From the NCBI GenBank assembly GCA_051209155.1, contig JBPJGB010000001.1: a DNA stretch of 64,000 nucleotides; one strand, written 5' to 3'. The number at the start of each line of letters is the position of its first letter. Positions within the stretch are counted from its first letter, which is position 1. Positions 1 to 8,071 of the stretch are shown piece by piece. Made by a program: the position numbers and the translations under genes. The notes beneath the pieces are model-generated. The model searched no databases. It saw only the letters and a list, made by a program, of their open reading frames with translations, and was not told where the DNA came from. Source of the DNA: Actomonas sp051209155. GTDB lineage: Bacteria; Verrucomicrobiota; Verrucomicrobiia; Opitutales; Opitutaceae.

Positions 1-632
1 ACGTTCTGGCGGTCGATGACGATGCGGGCCGGATTGTGCACGGCGAACTTCGCGACGCGCTCGATGGCCTTCGGCATCGTGGCGGTGAAGAAGAGCGTCT
101 GGCGCTGGCGTGGGCAGAGCTGCGCAACGGTTTTCACGTCGGGGATAAAACCCATGTCGAGCATGCGGTCGACTTCGTCGAGCACGAGGACCTCGATGCG
201 GGAGAGGTCGATGGACTTTTCCTGAATGAGTTCGAGCAGGCGGCCGGTGGTCGAGATGACGATATCGGTGCCGGCGGTGAGGGCGTCGCGTTGGCGACCG
301 AGGCCAACGCCGCCGTGGAGCACGGTGATCGAAAGGTCGGTGTCGCGGCTGAATTGCACGAAGACCTCCTCCACTTGGCGGGCGAGTTCGCGGGTGGGTT
401 CGAGCACGAGCACCCGCGGCGCGCCGGCGCGATGGCGGCGCAGACCTTGGAGGATGGGCAGGGCGAAGGCGGCGGTTTTACCCGTGCCGGTTTGGGCGGA
501 GGCGACGAGGCTGCGACCGGTCAGCACAACCGGAATAGCGCGCTGCTGGACGGGCGTGGGCTCGGTGTAGCCCGCCACGTCGACGGCGCGGAGGAGATCG
601 GGGTTGAGGCCGAGATCCTTGAAGTCTGGCAT
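1..632 (-). CDS. DEAD-box RNA helicase, partial (C-terminus beyond window)
   Basis: The N-terminal 210 residues of an ATP-dependent RNA helicase are visible; the gene runs off the left edge. The ATG at 632-630 begins MPDFKDLGLN. A Q-motif region (TPVQQ, residues 26-30) is followed by motif I AQTGTGKT (46-53), PTRELA, TGR, motif II DEVD in VLDEVDRMLDMGF, and motif III as TAT in LFFTATMP. Motif II (DEVD rather than DEAD) and motif III (TAT rather than SAT) both depart from the family consensus, but the catalytic D-E and final D are kept. It lies 44 bp downstream of a paralogous helicase on the same strand and is probably cotranscribed with it. RhlE-like in organisation; the specific RNA substrate is unknown. 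Confidence 0.9.
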   Translation of the reverse strand, partial: MPDFKDLGLNPDLLRAVDVAGYTEPTPVQQRAIPVVLTGRSLVASAQTGTGKTAAFALPILQGLRRHRAGAPRVLVLEPTRELARQVEEVFVQFSRDTDLSITVLHGGVGLGRQRDALTAGTDIVISTTGRLLELIQEKSIDLSRIEVLVLDEVDRMLDMGFIPDVKTVAQLCPRQRQTLFFTATMPKAIERVAKFAVHNPARIVIDRQN

Positions 633-676
633 GGTGCTGGGAGCGGGTCGCGAGGGTCTGGGGGGCGGTGGACTGG

Positions 677-2035
677 TTAGCGGCGAAGGCGGGAGCGGCG
701 GTTCGGCGCAGCGGGTTTACCTTGAGGCGAGGGTGTGCCGGAGGATTGAGGTTTTGAGCGAGACTGCGACGACTTTCCGCCCCCTTGATGACCCCGGCCG
801 CCTTGGGGTCGGCTGTTTTGCTGACGTTGCTGGTGACCACCGCCGCCGCCTTTGGAGCGGCGCGGGTTCTTGAAGGGACGGGAGGTGTCGACGACCGGCA
901 TCTGGCCGCCGACATAGGAGAAGCCTTCGAGCGTGAGCTGCGGGATGCGGGCGCCGATGAAACGCTCGATGTCGTGCACGTCGCCTTGTTCGTCGGGGCA
1001 GGCGAGCATGTAGGCGTCGCCGACCTTCATGGCGCGGCCGGTGCGACCGATGCGGTGCACGTAGTCCTCGGGGTTTTCCGGCACGTCGTAGTTGATGACG
1101 TGGGAAACGCCGGAGACGTCGATGCCGCGGGCGGCGATGTCGGTTGCCACCATCACCTCGTAGCGACCATTCTTGAAGCCTTCGAGCGCGGCCGTGCGCT
1201 GGTTTTGGGAACGGTTGGCGTGCAGGACGGCGACGGAGTGGCGAGAACTTTTGAGTTTGCGGGCGATGCGATCCGCGCCGTGTTTGGTGCGCGAGAAGAT
1301 GATGACGCTCTGGTAGTCCTCCTTCTCCAGCAGGGCCAACATGAGGTCGAACTTCTGTTCGTAGGCGACGGGGAACAGGGCGTGTTTGACCGACTCGTTG
1401 ACGGAGCGGGTGCGGCCGATGACCACGCGCTCGGGGTCGCGCAGGGCGAAGCGCGCCATTTCTTCGATCTCGGGCGGAACGGTGGCGGAGAAGAAGAGGG
1501 TTTGGCGGGACTTGGGGCAGAGCTCGACGATGCGGCGCACGTCGCGGATGAAGCCCATGTCGAGCATGCGATCGACCTCGTCGAGGATGAGCACCTCGAT
1601 GCCGCGCAGATCGATCGCCTTTTCCTGGACGAAATCCATCAGGCGACCGGTGGTGGCGATGACGATGTCGGCGCCCTTGCGCAGGGCCTCCCGTTGTTTG
1701 CCGTAGCCGACCCCGCCGTGCAGCACGGCGGCTTTCATGTCAGTGAATCGGCCGAGATCCCGGAAGGCAGTTTCGACCTGGGCGGCGAGTTCGCGGGTGG
1801 GCTCGAGCACGAGCACGCGCGGGCTGGCGCCGGGTTGGTGGCGACCGAGGCGCTGCAGCACGGGCAGGGCGAAGGCGGCGGTTTTACCGGTGCCGGTCTG
1901 CGCCGAACCGATGAGGTCGCGACCTTCGAGCACGATGGGAATGGCTCGCAGTTGAATCGGGGTGGCTTCGCCGTAGCCCATGGCGAGGACGCCTTGGACG
2001 AGGTTGGGTTGAAGCCCGAGTTGTTTGAATGGCAT
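677..2035 (-). CDS. DEAD-box RNA helicase, RhlE-like
   Basis: Complete ATP-dependent RNA helicase of 452 residues, expected in the cytoplasm for RNA remodelling, ribosome assembly or RNA decay. From the ATG at 2035 (MPFKQLGLQP) it shows motif I AQTGTGKT (residues 45-52), PTRELA, motif II DEVD, motif III SAT, and the C-terminal core with ARGIDV and HRIGRTGRA. The tail of about 60 residues is rich in Gly, Gln, Ser and Arg, typical of an unstructured RNA-binding extension. A GTG 27 bp further upstream is in frame, but the ATG aligns with the N-terminus of the neighbouring paralog and is preferred. It is divergent from the helicase at 2125 across an 89-bp gap that must hold both promoters. Confidence 0.92.
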   Translation of the reverse strand: MPFKQLGLQPNLVQGVLAMGYGEATPIQLRAIPIVLEGRDLIGSAQTGTGKTAAFALPVLQRLGRHQPGASPRVLVLEPTRELAAQVETAFRDLGRFTDMKAAVLHGGVGYGKQREALRKGADIVIATTGRLMDFVQEKAIDLRGIEVLILDEVDRMLDMGFIRDVRRIVELCPKSRQTLFFSATVPPEIEEMARFALRDPERVVIGRTRSVNESVKHALFPVAYEQKFDLMLALLEKEDYQSVIIFSRTKHGADRIARKLKSSRHSVAVLHANRSQNQRTAALEGFKNGRYEVMVATDIAARGIDVSGVSHVINYDVPENPEDYVHRIGRTGRAMKVGDAYMLACPDEQGDVHDIERFIGARIPQLTLEGFSYVGGQMPVVDTSRPFKNPRRSKGGGGGHQQRQQNSRPQGGRGHQGGGKSSQSRSKPQSSGTPSPQGKPAAPNRRSRLRR

Positions 2036-2124
2036 GCAGCGAACCGGACGGGTTTTGCCCACAAAGCGAGGGGAAAACGGGGAATGTGATCGCTTGCCGG
2101 CAGGTGAACGCCTACGGGCGGGGC

Positions 2125-3816
2125 ATGGAAAAACGTAAATTTGCCGAACTCGGGCTCTCGACGGAGGTGCTCAAGGCCGTCGACAAGATGGGCTTTGAGG
2201 AGGCATCTCCTATTCAAACTGCGGTGATTCCGCTGCTGCTGGAGGGCCGCGATGTGGTGGGCCAATCGGCGACTGGTTCAGGCAAGACGGCCGCCTTCGC
2301 GCTGCCGGCGATCGAGCGCGTCGACCCGAAACTCAAGCGCGTGCAGGTGCTCATCCTGTGCCCGACGCGGGAGCTGGCGGTGCAGGTGGCGGAGGAGGTC
2401 AGCAAGCTCGCCTACTTCAAGAAGGGCGTGATGGAGGTGCCGATTTACGGTGGCCAAAGCTACGAGCGCCAATACCGTGCGCTCAAAGCCGGCGCGCAGA
2501 TTGTGATCGGCACGCCGGGGCGCGTGATGGATCACATGGAGCGCGGGACGCTGGCATTGGACGATCTCAAGATGGTCATCCTCGACGAGTGCGACCGCAT
2601 GCTCGACATGGGTTTTCGCGATGACATCGAGCACGTGTTGTCGGCCACGCCCAAGGAGCGGCAGTCGCTGTTCTTTTCGGCGACCTTGCCACCGGCGATT
2701 CGAGGGTTGATCAACCGTTACACCGACAACCCGGAATCGGTGAAAATTGAAGCCAAGGCGCAAAACGCGCCTCAGGTGGAACAGATCTACTTCGAAGTGA
2801 ATCGCCGCTCGAAGATCGAGGCGCTGACCCGGCTGATCGATCTGCACGACTTTCGCCATGGCATCGTCTTTTGCTCGACCAAGATCATGGTCGATGAGCT
2901 CGACGAGCACCTGCACGCGCGCGGGTATCAGACGGACCGCCTGCACGGCGACATCACCCAGGCGCAGCGCAATCGGGTGACCGAGAAGTTCAAGAAGCGT
3001 GGTTTCGAGTTTCTTATCGCGACCGACGTCGCGGCCCGCGGACTCGACGTCGACGACCTCGAAGTGGTCTTCAACTACGACCTGCCCAACGACGCCGAGG
3101 ACTACACCCACCGCGTGGGTCGCACGGGGCGCGCGGGCAAGTCCGGCATGGCGTTCACCTTCGTGAGCGGTCGCGAGGTCTACAAGCTGCAGGGCATGAT
3201 GCGCTACGGGAAGCTGAAGATCCGGCGCGAAAACCTGCCGTCACTCGATCAGGTCGAGGAGGCGCGCGAGAACGCGTTTTTCGAGAAGCTCCGCGGCACG
3301 CTGGAGAGCAGCGAATACCGCAAATACGATCGTTTGATCGAGCGGCTGCTCGACCAAGGCCATGCGAGCACCGACATCGCGTCGGCGCTGATTCATCTGA
3401 TGACCGCGGGCAATGAAACGAAGCGGGCGGAAGTCGAAGTGGCGGCCGGTTTCGGACAGGACCGCCCGCGCGAATCACGGGGCCAGCGCGAAACCCGAGA
3501 GGATTGGGATGACCGGGGACCGCGTCATGCGAAGCCCGCATTTGATCGCGCGGGCCGCACCGGGCGCGAGTCGGGTTTCACGACCTTGTTCTTCAACGTT
3601 GGGCGCAAGAACCTGATCAAGCCGGGCGACCTCGTCGGCAAGATCGGTGGCGTGACCAAATTACCGATCAACATCGTGGGCGCGATCGACATCAAACAGC
3701 GCCATTCGCTGGTCGATGTTGCGGACGACGCGGTCGACGCCGTGCTGCAAAAGATGGCAGGCGTGCGCATGAAGGGCGTCGTGCTCCAGCCGGTGCCGGC
3801 GGCGGAAGGGGATTGA
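2125..3816 (+). CDS. DEAD-box RNA helicase with DbpA/CsdA-type RNA-binding C-terminus
   Basis: A 563-residue ATP-dependent RNA helicase. The core carries motif I SATGSGKT (about residues 48-55), PTRELA, GTPGR, motif II DECD, SAT in FFSATLP, ARGLDVDD and HRVGRTGRAG. After a linker rich in Arg, Glu and Asp, the last 75 or so residues (from about FTTLFFNVGRKN to the end) look like the RRM-like domain of the DbpA/CsdA families, which target structured rRNA or cold-shock mRNAs. Upstream in-frame codons exist, but ATG 2125 (MEKRKFAELGLS) matches the family N-terminus. Motif II is DECD rather than DEAD. The gene ends 4 bp from the convergent gene at 3821. Confidence 0.93.
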   Translation: MEKRKFAELGLSTEVLKAVDKMGFEEASPIQTAVIPLLLEGRDVVGQSATGSGKTAAFALPAIERVDPKLKRVQVLILCPTRELAVQVAEEVSKLAYFKKGVMEVPIYGGQSYERQYRALKAGAQIVIGTPGRVMDHMERGTLALDDLKMVILDECDRMLDMGFRDDIEHVLSATPKERQSLFFSATLPPAIRGLINRYTDNPESVKIEAKAQNAPQVEQIYFEVNRRSKIEALTRLIDLHDFRHGIVFCSTKIMVDELDEHLHARGYQTDRLHGDITQAQRNRVTEKFKKRGFEFLIATDVAARGLDVDDLEVVFNYDLPNDAEDYTHRVGRTGRAGKSGMAFTFVSGREVYKLQGMMRYGKLKIRRENLPSLDQVEEARENAFFEKLRGTLESSEYRKYDRLIERLLDQGHASTDIASALIHLMTAGNETKRAEVEVAAGFGQDRPRESRGQRETREDWDDRGPRHAKPAFDRAGRTGRESGFTTLFFNVGRKNLIKPGDLVGKIGGVTKLPINIVGAIDIKQRHSLVDVADDAVDAVLQKMAGVRMKGVVLQPVPAAEGD

Positions 3817-3820
3817 GCAC

Positions 3821-4438
3821 CTAGTCTTGCTTGCTCGCCGGGGTGGACTCGGCGCTCGGCTGCTGGTCCGCCAACGTGAGCTGGGCGAAGGCCGTCTTCA
3901 CAAACGCGTCTTTATCGGCCGAGGACCGTCCACCGTGGTTGCGGTGGCTGCCCTCGGCGGTCCACTCGCCGAAAACCACGGGCGGGCTGTCGGCAAACAT
4001 TTCCACGGTCTTTTCCAAGGTGTAGAACACAAACTCTCCCGGCTCGCCGGTGGGGGCGATGAAGCAGAAGTGATTCTCCGGTGCTTCCTGCGGGGCATCG
4101 AAAGCGATCAGCATCGCCGCGCCGTCGCGCAGCGCAGTCACCGTGAGTGCGTCCGCGAAATCCGCGTCCACGATATCGGCGGCCGCCTCTCGCAGCCGTT
4201 CCCAATGACCGTCACGCAAATCCGTAAAGAAGGCGCCATCGCTGCCGAAGGTCCATTGCGGCAACAAGCGGTGCTGAAAATAATAGACTCGGGAATGTCG
4301 GGTGGGCGCCGCTGGTTCCGCGGCCGCGTCGGCGGCGGACTCTTCCTGTGCGCGCAGCTGGGGGCCGGCCCAAAACTGGGCGACAGTGCACAGCAGAAGG
4401 CAAGGGGCGATAAATCGTGACCGGAAGGGTGAGGGCAT
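3821..4438 (-). CDS. secreted hypothetical protein
   Basis: A 205-residue protein I do not recognise. The ATG at 4438 gives a clear Sec signal peptide (MPSPFRSRF, then a hydrophobic stretch, ending near QLRAQEE). An Ala/Glu-rich linker is followed by a mixed alpha/beta domain with no motif I can place. An in-frame start 132 bp upstream would bury the signal peptide behind 44 polar residues and is rejected. Both flanking genes point away or converge, so it looks monocistronic. Periplasmic or exported location is inferred from the signal peptide; function unknown. Confidence 0.75.
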   Translation of the reverse strand: MPSPFRSRFIAPCLLLCTVAQFWAGPQLRAQEESAADAAAEPAAPTRHSRVYYFQHRLLPQWTFGSDGAFFTDLRDGHWERLREAAADIVDADFADALTVTALRDGAAMLIAFDAPQEAPENHFCFIAPTGEPGEFVFYTLEKTVEMFADSPPVVFGEWTAEGSHRNHGGRSSADKDAFVKTAFAQLTLADQQPSAESTPASKQD

Positions 4439-4587
4439 AGCGGGGCAGGGGGTGTTGTTTTGATGATTCAACGTGCCGGTGTAGGCGATCTTAGACGCAT
4501 CGTTCCGATCAATGGGTCCTCGTAACCACCTCGTCACGGGGTGTTTCTTGACACGTCTCCAGACGCTCAATACTCCGGGGACCCGAC

Positions 4588-5205
4588 ATGGAAGCTGTCC
4601 TAGAACAACCCGTGTTGGTGTTGAACCGCCTCTGGCAGGCGGTGAACGTCATCGGCGCCAAACGCGCCTTTGGCCTGCTCGCGAGAGGGCACGCCCAGGT
4701 GGTGCACCATTCCACCGAGGATTTCCGCGTCTTCTCTTTCATGGATTGGATGGACTTCTCGGCCGACAATCCGCCGCTCGACGAATTGGATGCAGTGCAC
4801 ACGCCGAGCACGATCGTGCGGCTGCCGCGGGTGATCCTGCTCACCTTCTTCGACAAACTGCCCCGTAAGGAGATCAAGCTCACGCGCAACAACGTGTTTC
4901 AGCGCGACAAGGACACCTGCCAGTATTGCGGCCAGGTGTTTGAGCGCGAGGACCTGAATCTTGATCACGTCATCCCGCGCGATCGTGGCGGCAAAACGAC
5001 GTGGGAGAACATCGTGTGCTCCTGCATCCGCTGCAATTCCCGCAAAGCCAACCGGCTGCCCCACCAGGCGCACATGCGGCTCATCCGCAAACCGGTGCGG
5101 CCCAAGTGGCGTCCGGTCATCTCGCTGGTGCTCGACAATAAACAGCGCGAGCGCTGGAAGGACTTCCTCGATTTGGCTTACTGGAACGTGGAACTGGAGG
5201 AGTAA
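4588..5205 (+). CDS. HNH endonuclease family protein
   Basis: A 205-residue protein with a C-terminal HNH nuclease domain: CQYCG, then LNLDHVIPRDRGGKTTWENIV, then CIRCNSRK (about residues 111-155). The two CxxC pairs would bind a structural zinc, and the His of the DH pair with the Asn in WEN form the beta-beta-alpha-metal active site. The N-terminal 100 residues (VLNRLWQAVNVIGAKRAF) match the common 'paired' N-domain seen in stand-alone bacterial HNH proteins of unknown role. Free-standing, with no restriction or phage genes nearby, so a house-keeping or DNA-repair role is more likely than mobility. A TTGACA hexamer at 4548-4553 could be its -35 box, but the matching -10 is poor. Confidence 0.88.
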   Translation: MEAVLEQPVLVLNRLWQAVNVIGAKRAFGLLARGHAQVVHHSTEDFRVFSFMDWMDFSADNPPLDELDAVHTPSTIVRLPRVILLTFFDKLPRKEIKLTRNNVFQRDKDTCQYCGQVFEREDLNLDHVIPRDRGGKTTWENIVCSCIRCNSRKANRLPHQAHMRLIRKPVRPKWRPVISLVLDNKQRERWKDFLDLAYWNVELEE

Positions 5206-5212
5206 TTAATTG

Positions 5213-5285
5213 GCCCATGGACCACACGGAATACACGGAAAAGACTATTGTTTTTTCCTCCGTGACTTCCGTGTGGTCCGTGGGC
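5213..5285. repeat. dispersed palindromic repeat, also terminator-like
   Basis: A long inverted repeat: the left arm at 5213-5231 (GCCCATGGACCACACGGAA) pairs with 5267-5285 at 18 of 19 positions, with a partly pairing ACACGGAA/TCCGTGAC interior and a T-rich loop. The right arm is followed by TTTTT, so on the plus strand it could terminate the HNH transcript. The wording (CCACACGGAATACACGGAA) is that of the dispersed extragenic repeats common in Verrucomicrobia and Planctomycetes. The right arm lies inside the coding end of the leftward gene at 5245-5652. Confidence 0.75.
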
Positions 5286-5652
5286 TTTTTGATTTCTTCG
5301 CCGGTGGGTTGATGCCGACGCGTTCGTCGCCGGCTTGGGCGCGTTGCACGAGCCATTGGGCGTCGGCTTCGAAGCTGTCGGCGGCCTCGGGCAGGTAGAG
5401 CCACTTGGGCAGGATGGGGTGCGGCGCGAGCGCAGGGCGATCCTCGATGAGGCTGGGTTGATGGTTGCGTTCGGTGGGCACCAGCACGCCGCGCCAAGGT
5501 TCGTCCTTGTCGGCGAGGTAGAGCACGAAGCGGCCGTGCAGGTAGACCGCTTTGCCGCCGAACATGGGCTTGAGGAGAAAGGTCGGATCGTCCTCCAGCG
5601 GTTCGACCAGCCAGAGGTGGCGGTTCAGTCGCTTGATGGGACGGTCACGCAT
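5245..5652 (-). CDS. TfoX N-terminal-domain-like protein
   Basis: A 135-residue protein. Residues about 20-100 (FLLKPMFGGKAVYLHGRFVLYLAD) resemble the TfoX N-terminal domain, in which MFGG near the N-terminus is characteristic; in this family that domain alone is not evidence of competence regulation. The last 17 residues are Lys/Arg/Thr-rich and are encoded by the right arm of the dispersed repeat at 5213-5285, so the original C-terminus was probably replaced by repeat DNA. It starts 8 bp after the small membrane protein upstream and is probably the last gene of the leftward run that starts at 9334. Confidence 0.65.
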   Translation of the reverse strand: MRDRPIKRLNRHLWLVEPLEDDPTFLLKPMFGGKAVYLHGRFVLYLADKDEPWRGVLVPTERNHQPSLIEDRPALAPHPILPKWLYLPEAADSFEADAQWLVQRAQAGDERVGINPPAKKSKSPRTTRKSRRKKQ

Positions 5653-5660
5653 CGGGCTGG

Positions 5661-5858
5661 TCAGCGTTTGATCTTCTGGCGACCGAGCAGGTAGATGGCG
5701 GCGGCGGCGATGAGGTCGGTGACCGCGACGAGAATGCGGATCGGCTTGGGGATGACGCCGGGCAGCATCAGGATCACGAGGGCGAAGAGCACGAGGAAGC
5801 CCACGGTGAATTTGAGGATGAAGAGCTGACGGTCGGGATCGCCGGTTGGGGGAGGCAT
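5661..5858 (-). CDS. small membrane protein with two transmembrane helices
   Basis: A 65-residue protein I cannot name. After a polar N-terminus it has two hydrophobic segments, LFILKFTVGFLVLFALVIL (about residues 11-30) and a second around ILVAVTDLIAAAAIYLL (42-58), ending in basic residues (GRQKIKR) that suggest a cytoplasmic C-terminus. The 36-bp gap to the upstream histidine kinase and 8-bp gap to the downstream gene support cotranscription. Function unknown. Confidence 0.65.
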   Translation of the reverse strand: MPPPTGDPDRQLFILKFTVGFLVLFALVILMLPGVIPKPIRILVAVTDLIAAAAIYLLGRQKIKR

Positions 5859-5894
5859 GGGAGGGAAAGGCTGAAGCGCTGAAAGGGAAGGAGT

Positions 5895-7610
5895 CTAGGC
5901 GGGTGGCAGGAGGATCGACATGGTCGTGCCTTCGGGTCCGCTGGTGCGGAGTTGCAGGTCGCCGTGGTGGCTGGCGAGGATGCGTTTGGCGATGGCGAGA
6001 CCGAGACCGGTGCCGTCGGGGCGACCGGAGAGGAAGGAATCGAAGATGCGGTCGCGCATCTCCGCCGGGATGCCGGGACCGGTATCGGTGACATTGATAC
6101 AGATCTGGCGCCCGCCTTCGGGGCGATCCTCCAAGCCGGTGGTGACGGTGATGGTGCCACCGTTGGGCATGACCTGGGTGGCGTTGAGCAGGAGGTTGAG
6201 CAGCACCTGCTGGAGCTGGCCCTTGTGCACGTCGACGACCAGGGCGGTCTCGGGCGGGGTGTAGTGCAGTTGGATTTTGCCCTGGGTGAGTTTGAGGCGG
6301 ATGAGCACCAGGGTGTCATCGATGATCTCGCTGATGTTCCAGCGAGAGTGCAAACTGGAGGGCGCCTTGGCGAAGTTGAGCACCCGGGAAACAATGGCCT
6401 CGAGTTGGTCGAGTTTTTCGGTGATGACGCGGACGTCGGTCTTGCGCGGGTCGTCCGCGGGATACTCGAGTTTGAGCGTGCTGAAAAGCAGCTTGAGCAC
6501 GGTGAGGGGGTTGCGGATCTCGTGCGCGATCTCGGCGGCGAGGAGGCCGAGGGTCGTGAGCTGCTCGTTCTTGCGCAGGGTGGCTTCACTTTGGAAAACG
6601 CGGGCGTAGAGGCGGGAGTTTTGCAGAGCGACGGCGCCGAGCGAGGCGAGGGCACGGATGAGGCGTTTTTCGTCGTTGTTGAAGCGGTGGACGCTGTCGG
6701 TGAAAATCACCAGGACGCCGATCGTCTCGTCCTCGATCTGCATCGGGGTGGCGAGCATGGAGCGCAGGCTCGGCTCACGCGGCAGATCGATGACATCGAC
6801 GAACTCCGGCGATTGCACGTTGGCGAACTCGACCACGCGGCGGGTGTGGATGGCGGAGGCAACGAGGCAGGAATCGAGCGGCAGGTAGCCGGAGGGCAGC
6901 GAAGTCGGTTCGGGGCCGTCGTAAGCGACGAGGCGGGCGCCACCGCCGGAGGTTTCGACTTCGTGCAGGAAGAGGGCGCAGGCGCGCGCGGCGGTGATGG
7001 CGCGGGCGTCCTGGGCGAGGCTGTTGAACAGGTCCTGGGGTTCGAGTTTGGCGACCAAGGATTGGCCAATGGAGATGAGTGACTGGAGTTGGCGCTCCTT
7101 GCCCTGCAGGTTGCGCAATTCCCAGTGGCGCTCCATCACCGTGGTGGCTTCGTCGGTGAGGATGAGCATGAGCTCAAGGTCGGCGTCGGTGAAGGCGTTG
7201 GGACGGTCGCCGTCGATGTTGATGACGCCCATCACCTGGCCGTTGGAACCGATCATCGGGGTGACCATTTCGGTGCGAACGTGGTCGCGCACACGAACGT
7301 AGCGCGGGTCGGCGTGGACGTCGTGCACGAGTTGGGGACGGCCATGAAACGCGACCCAACCGGTGATGCCCTGGCCGAGGCGCAGGGAAAGGTCCTCGGG
7401 GGTGGCGCCGTCGCGCTCGTCGGAGATCTCGATCTCGAGTTTTCCGGTGTCGGGGTTGAGCAGCGAAATGTCTCCCGAAGCGGCGCCGACCGCCTGGATC
7501 ACGGTCTTGAGGATCGACTGAAGAATGGAACGCGGTTCATCCCGGCGGGCAGCGAGTGAGCTGATGCGGTAGAGGGCGGGAAGGGTGCGAGGATCGGCGG
7601 GCAGCTCCAC
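5895..7610 (-). CDS. GAF-domain sensor histidine kinase
   Basis: A 571-residue soluble sensor kinase with no transmembrane segment. Two GAF domains (about residues 25-160 and 185-330) precede a HisKA domain with the phospho-acceptor His363 in EIAHEIRNPL and a HATPase domain with an N-box (LNLLLNATQVMP), G1 (DTGPGIP) and G2 (GTGLGLAI). It should autophosphorylate in response to a small cytosolic ligand or redox cue bound by the GAF domains. No response regulator is adjacent; the neighbours are the gamma-glutamylcyclotransferase-like gene 44 bp upstream and a small membrane protein downstream. The start codon is GTG at 7610. Confidence 0.93.
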   Translation of the reverse strand: MELPADPRTLPALYRISSLAARRDEPRSILQSILKTVIQAVGAASGDISLLNPDTGKLEIEISDERDGATPEDLSLRLGQGITGWVAFHGRPQLVHDVHADPRYVRVRDHVRTEMVTPMIGSNGQVMGVINIDGDRPNAFTDADLELMLILTDEATTVMERHWELRNLQGKERQLQSLISIGQSLVAKLEPQDLFNSLAQDARAITAARACALFLHEVETSGGGARLVAYDGPEPTSLPSGYLPLDSCLVASAIHTRRVVEFANVQSPEFVDVIDLPREPSLRSMLATPMQIEDETIGVLVIFTDSVHRFNNDEKRLIRALASLGAVALQNSRLYARVFQSEATLRKNEQLTTLGLLAAEIAHEIRNPLTVLKLLFSTLKLEYPADDPRKTDVRVITEKLDQLEAIVSRVLNFAKAPSSLHSRWNISEIIDDTLVLIRLKLTQGKIQLHYTPPETALVVDVHKGQLQQVLLNLLLNATQVMPNGGTITVTTGLEDRPEGGRQICINVTDTGPGIPAEMRDRIFDSFLSGRPDGTGLGLAIAKRILASHHGDLQLRTSGPEGTTMSILLPPA

Positions 7611-7654
7611 AGCGGGGATTGTTTGGAGGCGCCGGGCCGGGGCGCCAGCTTTAC

Positions 7655-8071
7655 TTACGCGTGCGGAAAACGAACCGGCCAGTTGCCATCAACGAAGGGA
7701 CGACGGCCGCGGATGTTGCGCAGGTAAAGGTAGGTTTGCACCGGTTGATCCGCGAAAGGCGCAAGGAGTTGAATCAGGTCGCGACGATAGAGGCGCTCGG
7801 GCACGCCCTCGAGTTCGTCGAGGCGGGCGAGGGTGGGGGCGTCCACCTGCCAGACCTCGCCAGCGACGCCGCGTTGGTCGCTGCGGTCGACCACCATGCC
7901 GGGATAGTCGGCGACGAGGTAGAGTCGGTAACCGGGGGGCGTGCGGGCGTCGCCAAGATAGGTTTGGTCGGCCAGAAAGGCGTGGTTGCTGCCGCCGCGT
8001 TTGAGCGTGCCGTAGACGAAAACGAGGGTGCTGTCGGGCGCCGGAACGGGCTCGGTGCTGGGCGGACTCAT
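7655..8071 (-). CDS. gamma-glutamylcyclotransferase (AIG2/GGCT-like) family protein
   Basis: A 138-residue protein of the GGCT-like fold. The substrate-binding motif YGTLKRGG is at about residues 19-26, and LDELEGVPE supplies the conserved acidic residue expected to act as base. The family cleaves gamma-glutamyl or related amides to 5-oxoproline, but many bacterial members have unknown substrates. The ATG overlaps the TGA of the PP2C gene in an ATGA (8068-8071), indicating translational coupling with the kinase/phosphatase pair upstream. Confidence 0.85.
   Translation of the reverse strand: MSPPSTEPVPAPDSTLVFVYGTLKRGGSNHAFLADQTYLGDARTPPGYRLYLVADYPGMVVDRSDQRGVAGEVWQVDAPTLARLDELEGVPERLYRRDLIQLLAPFADQPVQTYLYLRNIRGRRPFVDGNWPVRFPHA

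Noticed and set aside
785..2089. A 434-codon rightward open frame, antisense to the helicase
   Set aside because: It is an Ala/Gly/Asp/Val-rich antisense shadow typical of GC-rich genes; the opposite strand encodes a complete DEAD-box helicase.
4548..4576. Sigma-70 promoter before the HNH gene (TTGACA at 4548)
   Set aside because: The -35 hexamer is perfect, but the region at the right spacing (TACTCC) is a poor -10 and would leave almost no leader, so I do not list it as a feature.
5117..5497. A 126-codon leftward frame containing a repeat-derived peptide
   Set aside because: It overlaps the HNH and TfoX-N-like genes in another frame, and its distinctive middle is simply the translated palindromic repeat.
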